Below, piece after piece: positions 53,319 to 60,848 of a stretch of 64,000 nucleotides of DNA. Source of the DNA: Bacteroidota bacterium (lineage in GTDB: Bacteria; Bacteroidota; Bacteroidia; UBA8524); contig WBUH01000013.1 in the NCBI GenBank assembly GCA_008933805.1, positions 62,001 to 126,000 of the forward strand, given 5' to 3'. Made by a program: the position numbers and the translations under genes. A model generated the notes under the pieces. The model did not search any database. It was not told the DNA's origin and worked only from the letters and a program-made list of their open reading frames with translations. The first letter of the stretch is position 1. Each line of letters starts with the position of its first letter.

Positions 53319-54806
53319 CTACTGCTTTATCAAGCGTTGGGGGGGCAAAGATACACCGTTTTTGTCGAGTGCAAGTATCATATATACACCATTTTCCAAC
53401 CCGCTCACAGCAAGGGTTTCACTAGTCGAAACCAGCACTTGCCTACCTGCTAAATCCACTACACTTACCGAAGATATACCGATGGGGCATGAAATGGTTA
53501 TATCTGAAGTTGCAGGATTGGGGTAAATGTTGACAGACGCAACCGTATTTTCTTCCGAGTTTACGCTGGTGAAGAATCCTCTTGAAAGTGTGATATCGTT
53601 AGTATCCTCACTCATAAATTTATATCCGATAATATCGGCTTCAACTGTCCATTTAAGCTTAGCGTTCTTCCAGTTTTTGCCGTACTTCTTATCCAAACTG
53701 TCGCGAAGGGTAATGTATTTTGCTTTCAACGAAGTGTCTCCAACGGCAGTTGAAAGTCTGAAAACAGGCTTTTGAAAATTGAAACCGGTTTTGGCAGTAT
53801 CAAACAAAATAGTGTACGAAGCGGCGTCAGGAAACCCTGAACGGGTGCGGTTCCATGCAAAAAATATGGTATCGGTTTGTTTACCGCTTATGGTAAACAC
53901 TGAGTTATCGATGGGGAATACCGTTCCAAACGGTATATGCTCGTAGCGCATAAGGCCGCGTTGTAAACTTACGCGACGACTGGGGGTAATGAACTCCTCA
54001 TTGTTACCCGTTACTTTCACTGCCCATTTATACGTTTTTGGGGTATTGGTAGGCATACCGTTGTCATACATCATTTGAGCCAGGATGTCTTGCCTTAAAT
54101 CAAACAGCGTATCAAACGGGCTTTGTGGAATTGTAAACGAATATAACGGCGTGCTAAAATCGCCGCTCATCTCATCAAACATAATGTGATACTGCGCAGT
54201 AGCACAACCTGATGGGCAATACGCCTTGTTCCATTGGAATTTTAAATTTATCGAGGCGTTGTCTTCAACAAAAAAGCTTGAATTGTCTAACGGCATCGCA
54301 AGTTTTACGGGAACATATTCGCTACCAAACTGCCCCCTGTTGAAGGTTATGCGCTGCGATGTTGTCTGACGGTTTTCATACGTGGCATTAGGGCCGGTTG
54401 CGTTTACCATCACAATCCAATCAAAAGTGGCCGTTTCACCAATCTTGAATGTTTTTTGCAGCTTGCTTTTTATGGCTGCCTCCAGCTCACCGGCCAGATA
54501 ACCGTATTTGATGTTAATGGTTGAATCTTCAAAAAAGCTTGCACAACAAGTAGAACCGATAATCAATACCGGATTGTTGAAGTTTCCTCCGGGCGTATCT
54601 AATTGCACCGAGTACCTTATCACTGTACCGGGTTGTTGCAAATCAGCGTTTGTCCAAGTAAGGTACAGCTTAGTTTCTTTATCTCCCTCTAAATTTATCG
54701 TAGCATTGTTAGCCACCGATACAATCGAAAAGTTTTTTGTAAGCTGCGCACTGGCAGCCGTCGCAATCCCAATAACTAAAAGCAAAGCGGGTATAACTCT
54801 TTTCAT
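53319..54806 (-). CDS. Secreted SusE-like repeat protein with T9SS type A sorting domain
   Basis: The 495-residue product starts with a signal peptide (MKRVIPALLLVIGIATAASA, cleaved near residue 20). Three copies of a SusE-like/Ig-type module follow, each with a YxxxFD or YSVQLD strand: VIRYSVQLDTPGGNF, AQYHIMFDEMSGDF and ASYTILFDTAKTGF. The last about 75 residues are a T9SS type A sorting domain with VNIYPNPATSDITISCP and LENGVYMI. The start is the ATG at 54806, since an upstream frame extension to 54860 has no signal peptide character. The ligand is unknown. Confidence 0.85.
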   Translation of the reverse strand: MKRVIPALLLVIGIATAASAQLTKNFSIVSVANNATINLEGDKETKLYLTWTNADLQQPGTVIRYSVQLDTPGGNFNNPVLIIGSTCCASFFEDSTINIKYGYLAGELEAAIKSKLQKTFKIGETATFDWIVMVNATGPNATYENRQTTSQRITFNRGQFGSEYVPVKLAMPLDNSSFFVEDNASINLKFQWNKAYCPSGCATAQYHIMFDEMSGDFSTPLYSFTIPQSPFDTLFDLRQDILAQMMYDNGMPTNTPKTYKWAVKVTGNNEEFITPSRRVSLQRGLMRYEHIPFGTVFPIDNSVFTISGKQTDTIFFAWNRTRSGFPDAASYTILFDTAKTGFNFQKPVFRLSTAVGDTSLKAKYITLRDSLDKKYGKNWKNAKLKWTVEADIIGYKFMSEDTNDITLSRGFFTSVNSEENTVASVNIYPNPATSDITISCPIGISSVSVVDLAGRQVLVSTSETLAVSGLENGVYMILALDKNGVSLPPQRLIKQ

Positions 54807-54836
54807 CACAGGTTTTGATTTAGGGTGGTTGGTATC

Positions 54837-54854
54837 TATCTTTGCACAAAGATA
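54837..54854. promoter_or_regulatory. Palindrome holding divergent TATCTTTG boxes
   Basis: The 18-base perfect palindrome joins TATCTTTG at 54837..54844 and CAAAGATA at 54847..54854 around CA. Each arm matches the TAnnTTTG element on one strand. The minus-strand box is about 40 bases upstream of the cargo gene ATG at 54806 and is a candidate promoter. No partner TTTG at the right distance was seen on that strand, so an operator role is equally possible. Confidence 0.4.
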
Positions 54855-54887
54855 CCACAAGACAAAAAATCGTTGCTAATTAATTTA

Positions 54888-54918
54888 TTTGTATTGGTTT
54901 AGTTTTTTGCTATCTTTG
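54888..54918 (+). promoter_or_regulatory. Bacteroidota-type promoter of rpmH-rnpA
   Basis: TTTG at 54888..54891 and TATCTTTG at 54911..54918 are separated by exactly 19 bases, the textbook -33/-7 arrangement of the phylum. Transcription would start near 54924, about 20 bases before the rpmH ATG. The site is a strong match and supports the assignment of the organism. Confidence 0.85.
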
Positions 54919-54942
54919 CCGTCCTTTAAAAATTAGACTGAC

Positions 54943-55107
54943 ATGGCCCAGAAAAGAACATACCAGCCTTCTGTAAGGAAGAGAAGAAATAAACACGGAT
55001 TCAGAGAAAGAATGGCAACCAAGAATGGTCGCAAGACTCTGGCAAGGCGTAGGGCAAGAGGTAGGAAAAGACTTACCGTGTCTGACGAGAAAAGACATAA
55101 GGCTTAA
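54943..55107 (+). CDS. rpmH: 50S ribosomal protein L34
   Basis: The 54-residue very basic protein reads [20 protein letters not shown] and onward, with [20 protein letters not shown] and [13 protein letters not shown] following, the full L34 pattern. L34 is part of the large ribosomal subunit near the 23S rRNA 5' domains. The N-terminus [10 protein letters not shown] has a few extra residues compared with the commonest MKRTFQPS start. It is the first gene of the rpmH-rnpA-yidD cluster and has its own promoter at 54888..54918. Confidence 0.97.
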   Translation: MAQKRTYQPSVRKRRNKHGFRERMATKNGRKTLARRRARGRKRLTVSDEKRHKA

Positions 55108-55126
55108 CCCACCGTTAAGCCTTTTT
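55101..55126 (+). terminator. Intrinsic terminator/attenuator overlapping the rpmH stop codon
   Basis: GGCTTAAC (55101..55108) pairs with GTTAAGCC (55114..55121) around a CCACC loop, followed by TTTTT. The rpmH stop codon TAA lies inside the left arm. It would end most transcripts after rpmH, letting some read on into rnpA, so that L34 is made in large excess over RNase P protein. A ribosome at the stop codon would disturb the stem. Confidence 0.75.
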
Positions 55127-55134
55127 CATTTATA

Positions 55135-55545
55135 TTGCCTTTTGTTTTGGCAAACCAAACGTTCCATAAAAGCGAACGACTTGGGTCGAAAAAACACATT
55201 GCCCGTTTGTACAGTGAACCAACGGGTTCTTTTTTTTTGTACCCGGTAAAATTTGTGTACCTCGTCGCGCCCATGCGTGAGGAAGTTCCCGCACAGGTAT
55301 TAATTAGCGTGCCCAAACGCAATTTTAAAAAAGCCCACGACCGAAACAGGATTAAAAGGCAATTGCGGGAGATTTATCGAAAAAACAAATCTATTCTATA
55401 CGATTCTTTAACTTCGAATAAGCAACAGGCGTGCTTTTTGATTGGGTATGTAGGGAAGGAACATATTACTTCCGAATTACTTGAACAAAAGCTGGTTCCC
55501 TTATTTAAAAAGTTTGCCCATGCAGTGGCTGAAAATAATTCTTAG
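55135..55545 (+). CDS. rnpA: Ribonuclease P protein component
   Basis: The 136-residue basic protein begins [20 protein letters not shown] and contains [20 protein letters not shown] and LREIYRKNK, the RNase P protein RNR signature. With RNase P RNA it cuts 5' leaders from tRNA precursors. The frame starts with TTG at 55135. A second TTG at 55147 is possible and no ATG fits. It is placed 27 bases after rpmH and ends inside yidD, the usual bacterial order. Confidence 0.93.
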   Translation: MPFVLANQTFHKSERLGSKKHIARLYSEPTGSFFLYPVKFVYLVAPMREEVPAQVLISVPKRNFKKAHDRNRIKRQLREIYRKNKSILYDSLTSNKQQACFLIGYVGKEHITSELLEQKLVPLFKKFAHAVAENNS

Positions 55546-55753
55546 TGCCCCGCTTATATTACTGGTTAAGCTGTACCAATGGCTATTATCGCCATTGTTG
55601 CCGCCTACGTGCCGCTATACACCCACGTGTTCAGTATATGCTATACAGGCATTAAAAAAATACGGCCCCCTAAAAGGCGGTTGGCTGGCTGCAAAACGCA
55701 TACTAAGTTGCAACCCATGGTGGGGCGGACACGGCTACCACCCGTTGAAATAA
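55520..55753 (+). CDS. yidD: Membrane protein insertion efficiency factor YidD
   Basis: The 77-residue protein starts at the ATG at 55520, inside the end of rnpA (26-base overlap), giving [20 protein letters not shown]. Family marks are [18 protein letters not shown] with the conserved cysteines, [15 protein letters not shown] and HGYHPLK. The amphipathic N-terminal helix binds the inner face of the membrane and helps YidC insert proteins. A longer frame from 55481 would lengthen the N-terminus with residues unlike the family. Confidence 0.93.
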   Translation: MQWLKIILSAPLILLVKLYQWLLSPLLPPTCRYTPTCSVYAIQALKKYGPLKGGWLAAKRILSCNPWWGGHGYHPLK

Positions 55754-55883
55754 TTTACTTATTGCAACGTTTTTGGTATTAATAGTTACATAGCTAATTG
55801 TATAACTTAACGAGAGATGATATTGTTGCTATCTGATAGCACTAATTACAAACAACGGATTGCCCAATAACCGATACCATTGT

Positions 55884-57551
55884 ATGAAACGAGTAAGCAC
55901 ATTTTTTAGAAACCGCCGCAAAACAATTATGATTGGTCTTGCGGTTGTAGGCCTTGGCTTTGCTGCCTTTAAAAGTGCCGATGACTACTTTGAAATTTCA
56001 AAGAACATCGACATTTACACCACTTTGTACAAAGAGGTGAATACCTATTATGTGGATGAAGTGGAGCCCAGCAAATTGATGCGCGAAGGCATTGATGCGA
56101 TGTTGAACTCGCTTGACCCTTACACCAATTTTATCAGTGAGAGCGAAATTGAAGACTATCGTTTCCAAATCACAGGGCAATACGGCGGTATTGGCTCTAT
56201 GATTGTTAAAAAGGGAGACTATGTAGCCATTAGCGAACCGTATGAAGGATATGCTGCCGCAAAAAATGATTTGCGCGCGGGTGATATTTTATTGGAAGCC
56301 GACGGTAAAAGCTTAAAAGGGCTAAATGTTGACGGGGTGAGCAAGTTTTTGAAAGGCCAGCCTGAAACCGAAGTGAAGCTGAAAATTATGCGCGACGGGG
56401 TAGAAATGACTAAGGTGATTAAGCGCGAGGAAATAAAAGTGAAAAACGTGCCTTACTACGGCATGATTAACGAGCATACAGGCTATATAGTGCTGGAAGA
56501 GTTTAGGAGTGATGCAGGTAAAGAAGTGGCTGATGCGTTGAAAGAATTGAAGAAGAATACCGGACTAACCTCGGTGATATTGGATTTGAGGGGCAACCCC
56601 GGTGGTTTGCTGCACGAGGCTGTAAATATTGTGAATGTGTTTATAGACCGCAACCAATTGGTGGTAAGCACTAAGGGCAAAGTTACCGAGCAAAACCGCG
56701 ATTACCGTACTATCAACGTGCCTGTAGACATGGAAATTCCGTTGGTAGTGCTCACCAACAAAGGCTCTGCCTCGGCATCAGAAATTGTATCGGGCACCAT
56801 ACAAGACCTTGACAGGGGTGTGGTACTTGGCCAACGTACGTATGGAAAAGGTTTGGTACAATCAACCCGTATGCTTAGCTACGGCACTCAATTAAAAATC
56901 ACTACCCAAAAATATTATACTCCAAGCGGTCGTTGCATACAGGCATTGGATTATTCACAACGTAAAGAAGACGGTACGGTGCCCAATACACCCGATTCAT
57001 TGCGCAAAGAGTTTAAAACCAAAAACGGCCGCCGTGTATTGGACGGTGCAGGTATAGACCCTGATGTAAAAACTACACGAACCGAATACAGCAAAATAAC
57101 CAATAGCCTGATTAGCAAACTGCTGGTTTTTGATTTTGCCAACAAGTACCGCAATACCCATGATAAAATTGCGAGTGCCAAGGATTTTAAACTTACTGAG
57201 GCCGACTGGAAGGACTTTACCAACTTTTTGAAGGATAAGGAGTACGATTACCAAACCGAAACTGAAAAAGCTCTTGAAGAGTTGAAAAAGAAAGCCGAAG
57301 GCGAAAAGTATTACGAAGGCATAAGCAAAAGCTATGAGCAATTGAAAAAGGAACTTGGACACGATAAAATGGCCGACCTTGAGAAAAACAAAGCTGAGAT
57401 AATGAAGTTGCTTGAAAAAGAAATTGCTACACGTTACTACTACCAACGAGCTACTTGGGAAGTTGGTTTTAACGACGACCCTGAAATAACTGAAGCGTTG
57501 GCATTGCTAAACGACATGACCCGCTACAAAAAGATTTTGGCAGGACGATAA
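55884..57551 (+). CDS. Carboxy-terminal-processing S41 peptidase
   Basis: The 555-residue protein has one N-terminal membrane segment (TIMIGLAVVGLGFAAF, about 17-32), a tail-binding N-terminal domain, a PDZ domain near 90-170 and the S41 protease domain. The protease domain holds LDLRGNPGGLLHEAVN, the serine in TNKGSASASEIVSG, and the lysine in GQRTYGKGLVQST. It cleaves C-terminal ends of periplasmic proteins. A charged helical C-terminal tail follows. The ATG at 55884 is preferred over a TTG at 55860. It lies 130 bases after yidD, where no clear promoter box is seen. Confidence 0.92.
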   Translation: MKRVSTFFRNRRKTIMIGLAVVGLGFAAFKSADDYFEISKNIDIYTTLYKEVNTYYVDEVEPSKLMREGIDAMLNSLDPYTNFISESEIEDYRFQITGQYGGIGSMIVKKGDYVAISEPYEGYAAAKNDLRAGDILLEADGKSLKGLNVDGVSKFLKGQPETEVKLKIMRDGVEMTKVIKREEIKVKNVPYYGMINEHTGYIVLEEFRSDAGKEVADALKELKKNTGLTSVILDLRGNPGGLLHEAVNIVNVFIDRNQLVVSTKGKVTEQNRDYRTINVPVDMEIPLVVLTNKGSASASEIVSGTIQDLDRGVVLGQRTYGKGLVQSTRMLSYGTQLKITTQKYYTPSGRCIQALDYSQRKEDGTVPNTPDSLRKEFKTKNGRRVLDGAGIDPDVKTTRTEYSKITNSLISKLLVFDFANKYRNTHDKIASAKDFKLTEADWKDFTNFLKDKEYDYQTETEKALEELKKKAEGEKYYEGISKSYEQLKKELGHDKMADLEKNKAEIMKLLEKEIATRYYYQRATWEVGFNDDPEITEALALLNDMTRYKKILAGR

Positions 57552-57575
57552 GAGTTTAAGTTTAACAGAGATACT

Positions 57576-57606
57576 AAAAAAAATGCGGCCTGAGCCGCAT
57601 TTTTTA
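57576..57606. terminator. Bidirectional intrinsic terminator between ctp-type protease and rlmD genes
   Basis: AAAAATGCGGC (57579..57589) pairs with GCCGCATTTTT (57594..57604) around a CTGA loop, with A and T runs on both sides. It separates two converging genes and can act on either transcript. Confidence 0.88.
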
Positions 57607-57621
57607 TTTATACCCTTGGGG

Positions 57622-59025
57622 TTATATTTTCTCTAGTAATGCCACGTTTTCAACGTGGGCAGTGTGCGGGAACATATCAACGGGTTGTATTTTCACAACT
57701 CGGTAAGTATCGCGCATCAAGTCAAGGTCGCGGGCTTGTGTGGCAGCATTACAGCTCACATACACCACACGGGGCGCGCCTATTTCACATATCTTTTTCA
57801 CAACATCGGCATGCATGCCTGCACGCGGTGGGTCAGTAATTATCAAATCAGGTGTACCGTTTTTAGCAATAAAGGCATCGTTCAATACGTCCTTCATATC
57901 CCCTGCATAAAATACCGTATTTGTAATGTTATTAAAGGCTGCATTCTCGCGGGCATCGTCAATCGCTTGCTCAATGTATTCAATCCCTACTACCTTTTTT
58001 GCTGTACCGGCCACGTAATTGGCAATAGTGCCCGTACCCGTGTACAAATCATACACTACCTCGTTTCCGGTTAGCCCTGCAAAGTTTACGGCAATGTTAT
58101 AAAGGGTTTCAGCTTGGCGGGTATTCGTTTGAAAAAACGATTTAGGCCTCACTTTAAATGTAAGATTGCCCAGCTTTTCAAGCATGTGGTCTTTTCCCTT
58201 CCACACCAGCACATCTTGGTCGTAAATAGTATCGTTGCGCTTATTATTGATTACGTATAACAACGAAGTGATTTGCGGGAATGAGGTTTCAATGTACCCC
58301 ATTACATCATCCATAGCATCCGTATCATTGCCATGAAACATCACTATCACCATCCACTCCCCTACGGTACTGTTGCGGATAATCAAACCGCGCATCAACC
58401 CGTGTTGTTCTCTTAAATCAAAAAAAGTATAGCCTTTGCTGATGGTGTAATTACGCACCGCATTGCGGATGTTGTTGGCCATATCATCCTGCAACCAGCA
58501 TTTATCAATATTCAGTACTTTATCAAACCTGCCCGGTATGTGAAAACCAAGAGCGTTTAGTTCGCCCTTGTCTTCAATATCCATTTCGGTTTTGCTTAGC
58601 CAACGTTTGTTGCTAAAGGCATAATCCATTCGGTTGCGGTAAAAACGATTTTCGTCACAACCTTGTATGGGTAATACTTCCCCTACCTCAATTTTACCAA
58701 TCCGTTCAAAGGCATCAATCACCATTTGGTGTTTATTGCGCAATTGCTCGGCATAGTCCATTTGCTGCCATTTGCAACCGCCACACTCACCAAAATGTGC
58801 ACAAAACGGTGTAACCCTTTGTGGCGAGGGAGTAACCACCTCAATCACTTCAGCTTCGTAAAAGCTCTTCTTCTTACCAATCACACGCACATTTACCACA
58901 TCACCGGGAACGGCACGACGCACAAACACTACTTTATTTTCGTGCCTACCTATACAGTTGCCTTCAGCTCCGGCGGCTGTAATTTGTAAATTTTCTATGA
59001 TTAGGGGTTGTTTTGCAGTTCTCAA
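57622..59025 (-). CDS. rlmD: 23S rRNA uracil(1939)-C5 methyltransferase RlmD/RumA family
   Basis: The 467-residue protein has an N-terminal TRAM domain with GNCIGRHENKVVFVRRAVPG. The cysteine cluster CAHFGECGGC plus the later DKCWL should hold a 4Fe-4S centre. The C-terminal methyltransferase domain has VYDLYTGTGTIANYVA, ITDPPRAGMHADVV and the catalytic cysteine in VYVSCNAATQARDL. It methylates uridine in 23S rRNA. Family members are hard to tell apart (RlmD, RlmC, RlmCD), so the exact site is not certain. Confidence 0.88.
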   Translation of the reverse strand: MRTAKQPLIIENLQITAAGAEGNCIGRHENKVVFVRRAVPGDVVNVRVIGKKKSFYEAEVIEVVTPSPQRVTPFCAHFGECGGCKWQQMDYAEQLRNKHQMVIDAFERIGKIEVGEVLPIQGCDENRFYRNRMDYAFSNKRWLSKTEMDIEDKGELNALGFHIPGRFDKVLNIDKCWLQDDMANNIRNAVRNYTISKGYTFFDLREQHGLMRGLIIRNSTVGEWMVIVMFHGNDTDAMDDVMGYIETSFPQITSLLYVINNKRNDTIYDQDVLVWKGKDHMLEKLGNLTFKVRPKSFFQTNTRQAETLYNIAVNFAGLTGNEVVYDLYTGTGTIANYVAGTAKKVVGIEYIEQAIDDARENAAFNNITNTVFYAGDMKDVLNDAFIAKNGTPDLIITDPPRAGMHADVVKKICEIGAPRVVYVSCNAATQARDLDLMRDTYRVVKIQPVDMFPHTAHVENVALLEKI

Positions 59026-59075
59026 AGCGGTACAGTAAAAATGGAGGGCAAAGTTAAGGCATTGACACTAAAAGC

Positions 59076-59255
59076 CTATTGAAACAGGAAAATGATGCCT
59101 AAAAACACCAATACCATCATCACAACAGCAATAATGTACCATCGTTGCTGACGTTTTCGTACCTGCGCAGCAATGGCTTCTAACTGTTCCATCGTAACTT
59201 TTTTATCGGGCTGTGCCTTTTTAGTGCGTTTGCCGTTGCTTTTATTTTTTGTCAT
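59076..59255 (-). CDS. Small single-pass membrane protein
   Basis: A 59-residue protein runs from the ATG at 59255 to TAG at 59076. It has a strongly basic N-terminus (TKNKSNGKRTKKAQPDKK), an amphipathic helix (MEQLEAIAAQVRKRQQR) and one C-terminal hydrophobic segment (WYIIAVVMMVLVFLGIIFLF). It would be a tail-anchored inner-membrane protein with the basic part in the cytoplasm. No family was recognised. The strong membrane pattern and clean start make it more likely to be real than chance. It lies 50 bases upstream of rlmD. Confidence 0.6.
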   Translation of the reverse strand: MTKNKSNGKRTKKAQPDKKVTMEQLEAIAAQVRKRQQRWYIIAVVMMVLVFLGIIFLFQ

Positions 59256-59286
59256 TACAGCCCTTGTTTATCGGGCTTACAAGTAT

Positions 59287-59323
59287 AAAAAAACAGCCGT
59301 TAAGTGATACACTTAACGGCTGT
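59287..59323 (-). terminator. Intrinsic terminator after the 481-residue protein gene
   Basis: A perfect 14-base stem, ACAGCCGTTAAGTG (59293..59306) with CACTTAACGGCTGT (59310..59323), has a 3-base loop and is followed on the minus strand by seven T residues. It lies 22 bases after the stop codon at 59346. Confidence 0.92.
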
Positions 59324-59345
59324 AGTATTGTTGTTTTAGTTAGAA

Positions 59346-60791
59346 TTATACCAATATGGGTTTTTCAACCAAAGTAAGCCAGCCTTGTATAATGGCTGCA
59401 GGGTTCTCCAACTTGTCGCTCAATTCAGCCGCTTTTTGGTTTTTATAATTCAAAAGCTCGCTGTTACAAAAGGCATCGTAGCGTGGATTTTTGCCACCCT
59501 TTTCATCTTGGCCAATCTTTTTCTCTACCGTAGTAGCGGCACCATTATCGTTTACACGTACCCAATAATGTACATTGAGCAAGGTTGCATATTTATTGTG
59601 TTTTACCGGCTGAAGTCGCTTCGTAAACTTCTCGGCTTTTACTTGTGCTTTGCGGTCGTCTTGTACTTTAATCCAAGTTTTAGCAGCAAACTCTGCGTAG
59701 TTTTTAGCCATTTTTGCTACGCTGCCTGTTTTGGGCAGACCATAGCTTGATTGAAGCGGTGACTTCCAACCGTTTTTCTCATCACCGTTATAAGGGTCGA
59801 TGTTCGCCATTTCTTGAAAAATTGCCAGTTGTAATGCCGCTCCCAGCATAAACACCCCAAAACCGACTTTGGCAATTTGGTCTTGTTGTAGCGAGCCTAG
59901 CATACCACCGGGACCTGAAAGAAAGGTTTGATCGTACTTTTGAAGTAAATCATACAAACGGCGACGGTCTTTTTCTAATTTCAAGTTACATACCGATTTG
60001 GCAGGTTTATATTCATTGGCAAGTTTATCCACCAAATTAGCAAGTGCACCGTTTATGCTATCAATACGACTTTGGTCTACTTTCTGGTCAACAATTTTTG
60101 TAATCTCTTTATATACCTCATCAAAATAATCGGGCACACCGGGAGGGAACAAAGCATCCCAAATAGCTTCGGCGATAAAGCCTCCTATTTTTGAAAGCAT
60201 AGCACCTCCTATGCCCTTGGCAATTTTCATCGGTAACGATGTTTTACCGCTACCGGCCATAAACTGTCCACTGGCCATTAGCACTACCTCTTCCTCAATT
60301 TGTACTTGTTGCGGCAATGCAACCTTGCCTTCCATTTTCACATTAAGCACAATGTAATACAGGGTTGCAAGATTTGTAGTACGCTGCAACACAACGGTAC
60401 CTTGTGGGATTTCCTCTAGCGTATCAGCTAAAGTGGTTACAAAATCTTCTATTACATACTCTTCCGGTAACAACGGGTATTTATCGTCAGCAGTTTCAAG
60501 TAAGCAATCAATACTTTTTTGTAACGTTTTAGTAACCGGTGGTAATTTTTCAGGCGGAGTTAGTTTAAGTTTTGCCGGCTTGATTGTACCACTGTCTTCA
60601 ACAGGTGAACCGGGGAAATAGAACTGAGACAACACAGCCATTTTAGCACTGTAATAGCTTTTAGGCACCCCGTCTTGCAAAGCACCAAACATTACCATTA
60701 TTTCTGCGGTTGAAAGTTGTTGAGCAGCTTTAGGAGGTGCCACCTCTTTTGCTACGGCCTTTTGAGCCTTTGATTGAGTTGATTTTGCCAT
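59346..60791 (-). CDS. Uncharacterised protein, possibly with a delta-endotoxin domain I-like helical bundle
   Basis: The 481-residue protein has no signal peptide and a Lys/Ala-rich start (MAKSTQSKAQKAVAKEVAPP). From about 185 to 395 it resembles the pore-forming helical domain of Cry toxins: IGGFIAEAIWDALFPPG, then VYKEITKIVDQKVDQSRIDS, then VGFGVFMLGAALQLAIFQEM as a central hydrophobic helix, then AEFAAKTWIKVQDDRKAQV. No Cry beta-domains follow, since the last 85 residues are different. It has its own promoter and terminator. The likeness was seen by eye only and may be wrong. The function is unknown. Confidence 0.65.
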   Translation of the reverse strand: MAKSTQSKAQKAVAKEVAPPKAAQQLSTAEIMVMFGALQDGVPKSYYSAKMAVLSQFYFPGSPVEDSGTIKPAKLKLTPPEKLPPVTKTLQKSIDCLLETADDKYPLLPEEYVIEDFVTTLADTLEEIPQGTVVLQRTTNLATLYYIVLNVKMEGKVALPQQVQIEEEVVLMASGQFMAGSGKTSLPMKIAKGIGGAMLSKIGGFIAEAIWDALFPPGVPDYFDEVYKEITKIVDQKVDQSRIDSINGALANLVDKLANEYKPAKSVCNLKLEKDRRRLYDLLQKYDQTFLSGPGGMLGSLQQDQIAKVGFGVFMLGAALQLAIFQEMANIDPYNGDEKNGWKSPLQSSYGLPKTGSVAKMAKNYAEFAAKTWIKVQDDRKAQVKAEKFTKRLQPVKHNKYATLLNVHYWVRVNDNGAATTVEKKIGQDEKGGKNPRYDAFCNSELLNYKNQKAAELSDKLENPAAIIQGWLTLVEKPILV

Positions 60792-60807
60792 GATAGTTAT
60801 TTTAACT

Positions 60808-60837
60808 CAAAAGTAAAAAGTTTTAGCAAAATGCAAA
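60808..60837 (-). promoter_or_regulatory. Bacteroidota-type promoter before the 481-residue protein gene
   Basis: On the minus strand TTTG at 60837..60834 and TACTTTTG at 60815..60808 are 18 bases apart, close to the consensus spacing of the phylum. The leader to the ATG at 60791 would be only about ten bases. It lies in the 57-base gap after the Ig-like protein gene. Confidence 0.5.
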
Positions 60838-60848
60838 ACAACCTGCCT

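Noticed and set aside
54910-55098. Minus-strand open frame opposite rpmH
   Set aside because: It lies fully antisense to the conserved L34 gene and its protein has no recognisable features.
55827-55841. Palindrome TGCTATC-T-GATAGCA before the S41 protease gene as an operator
   Set aside because: It is only 15 bases, has no second copy nearby and no promoter boxes beside it. Too little to call.
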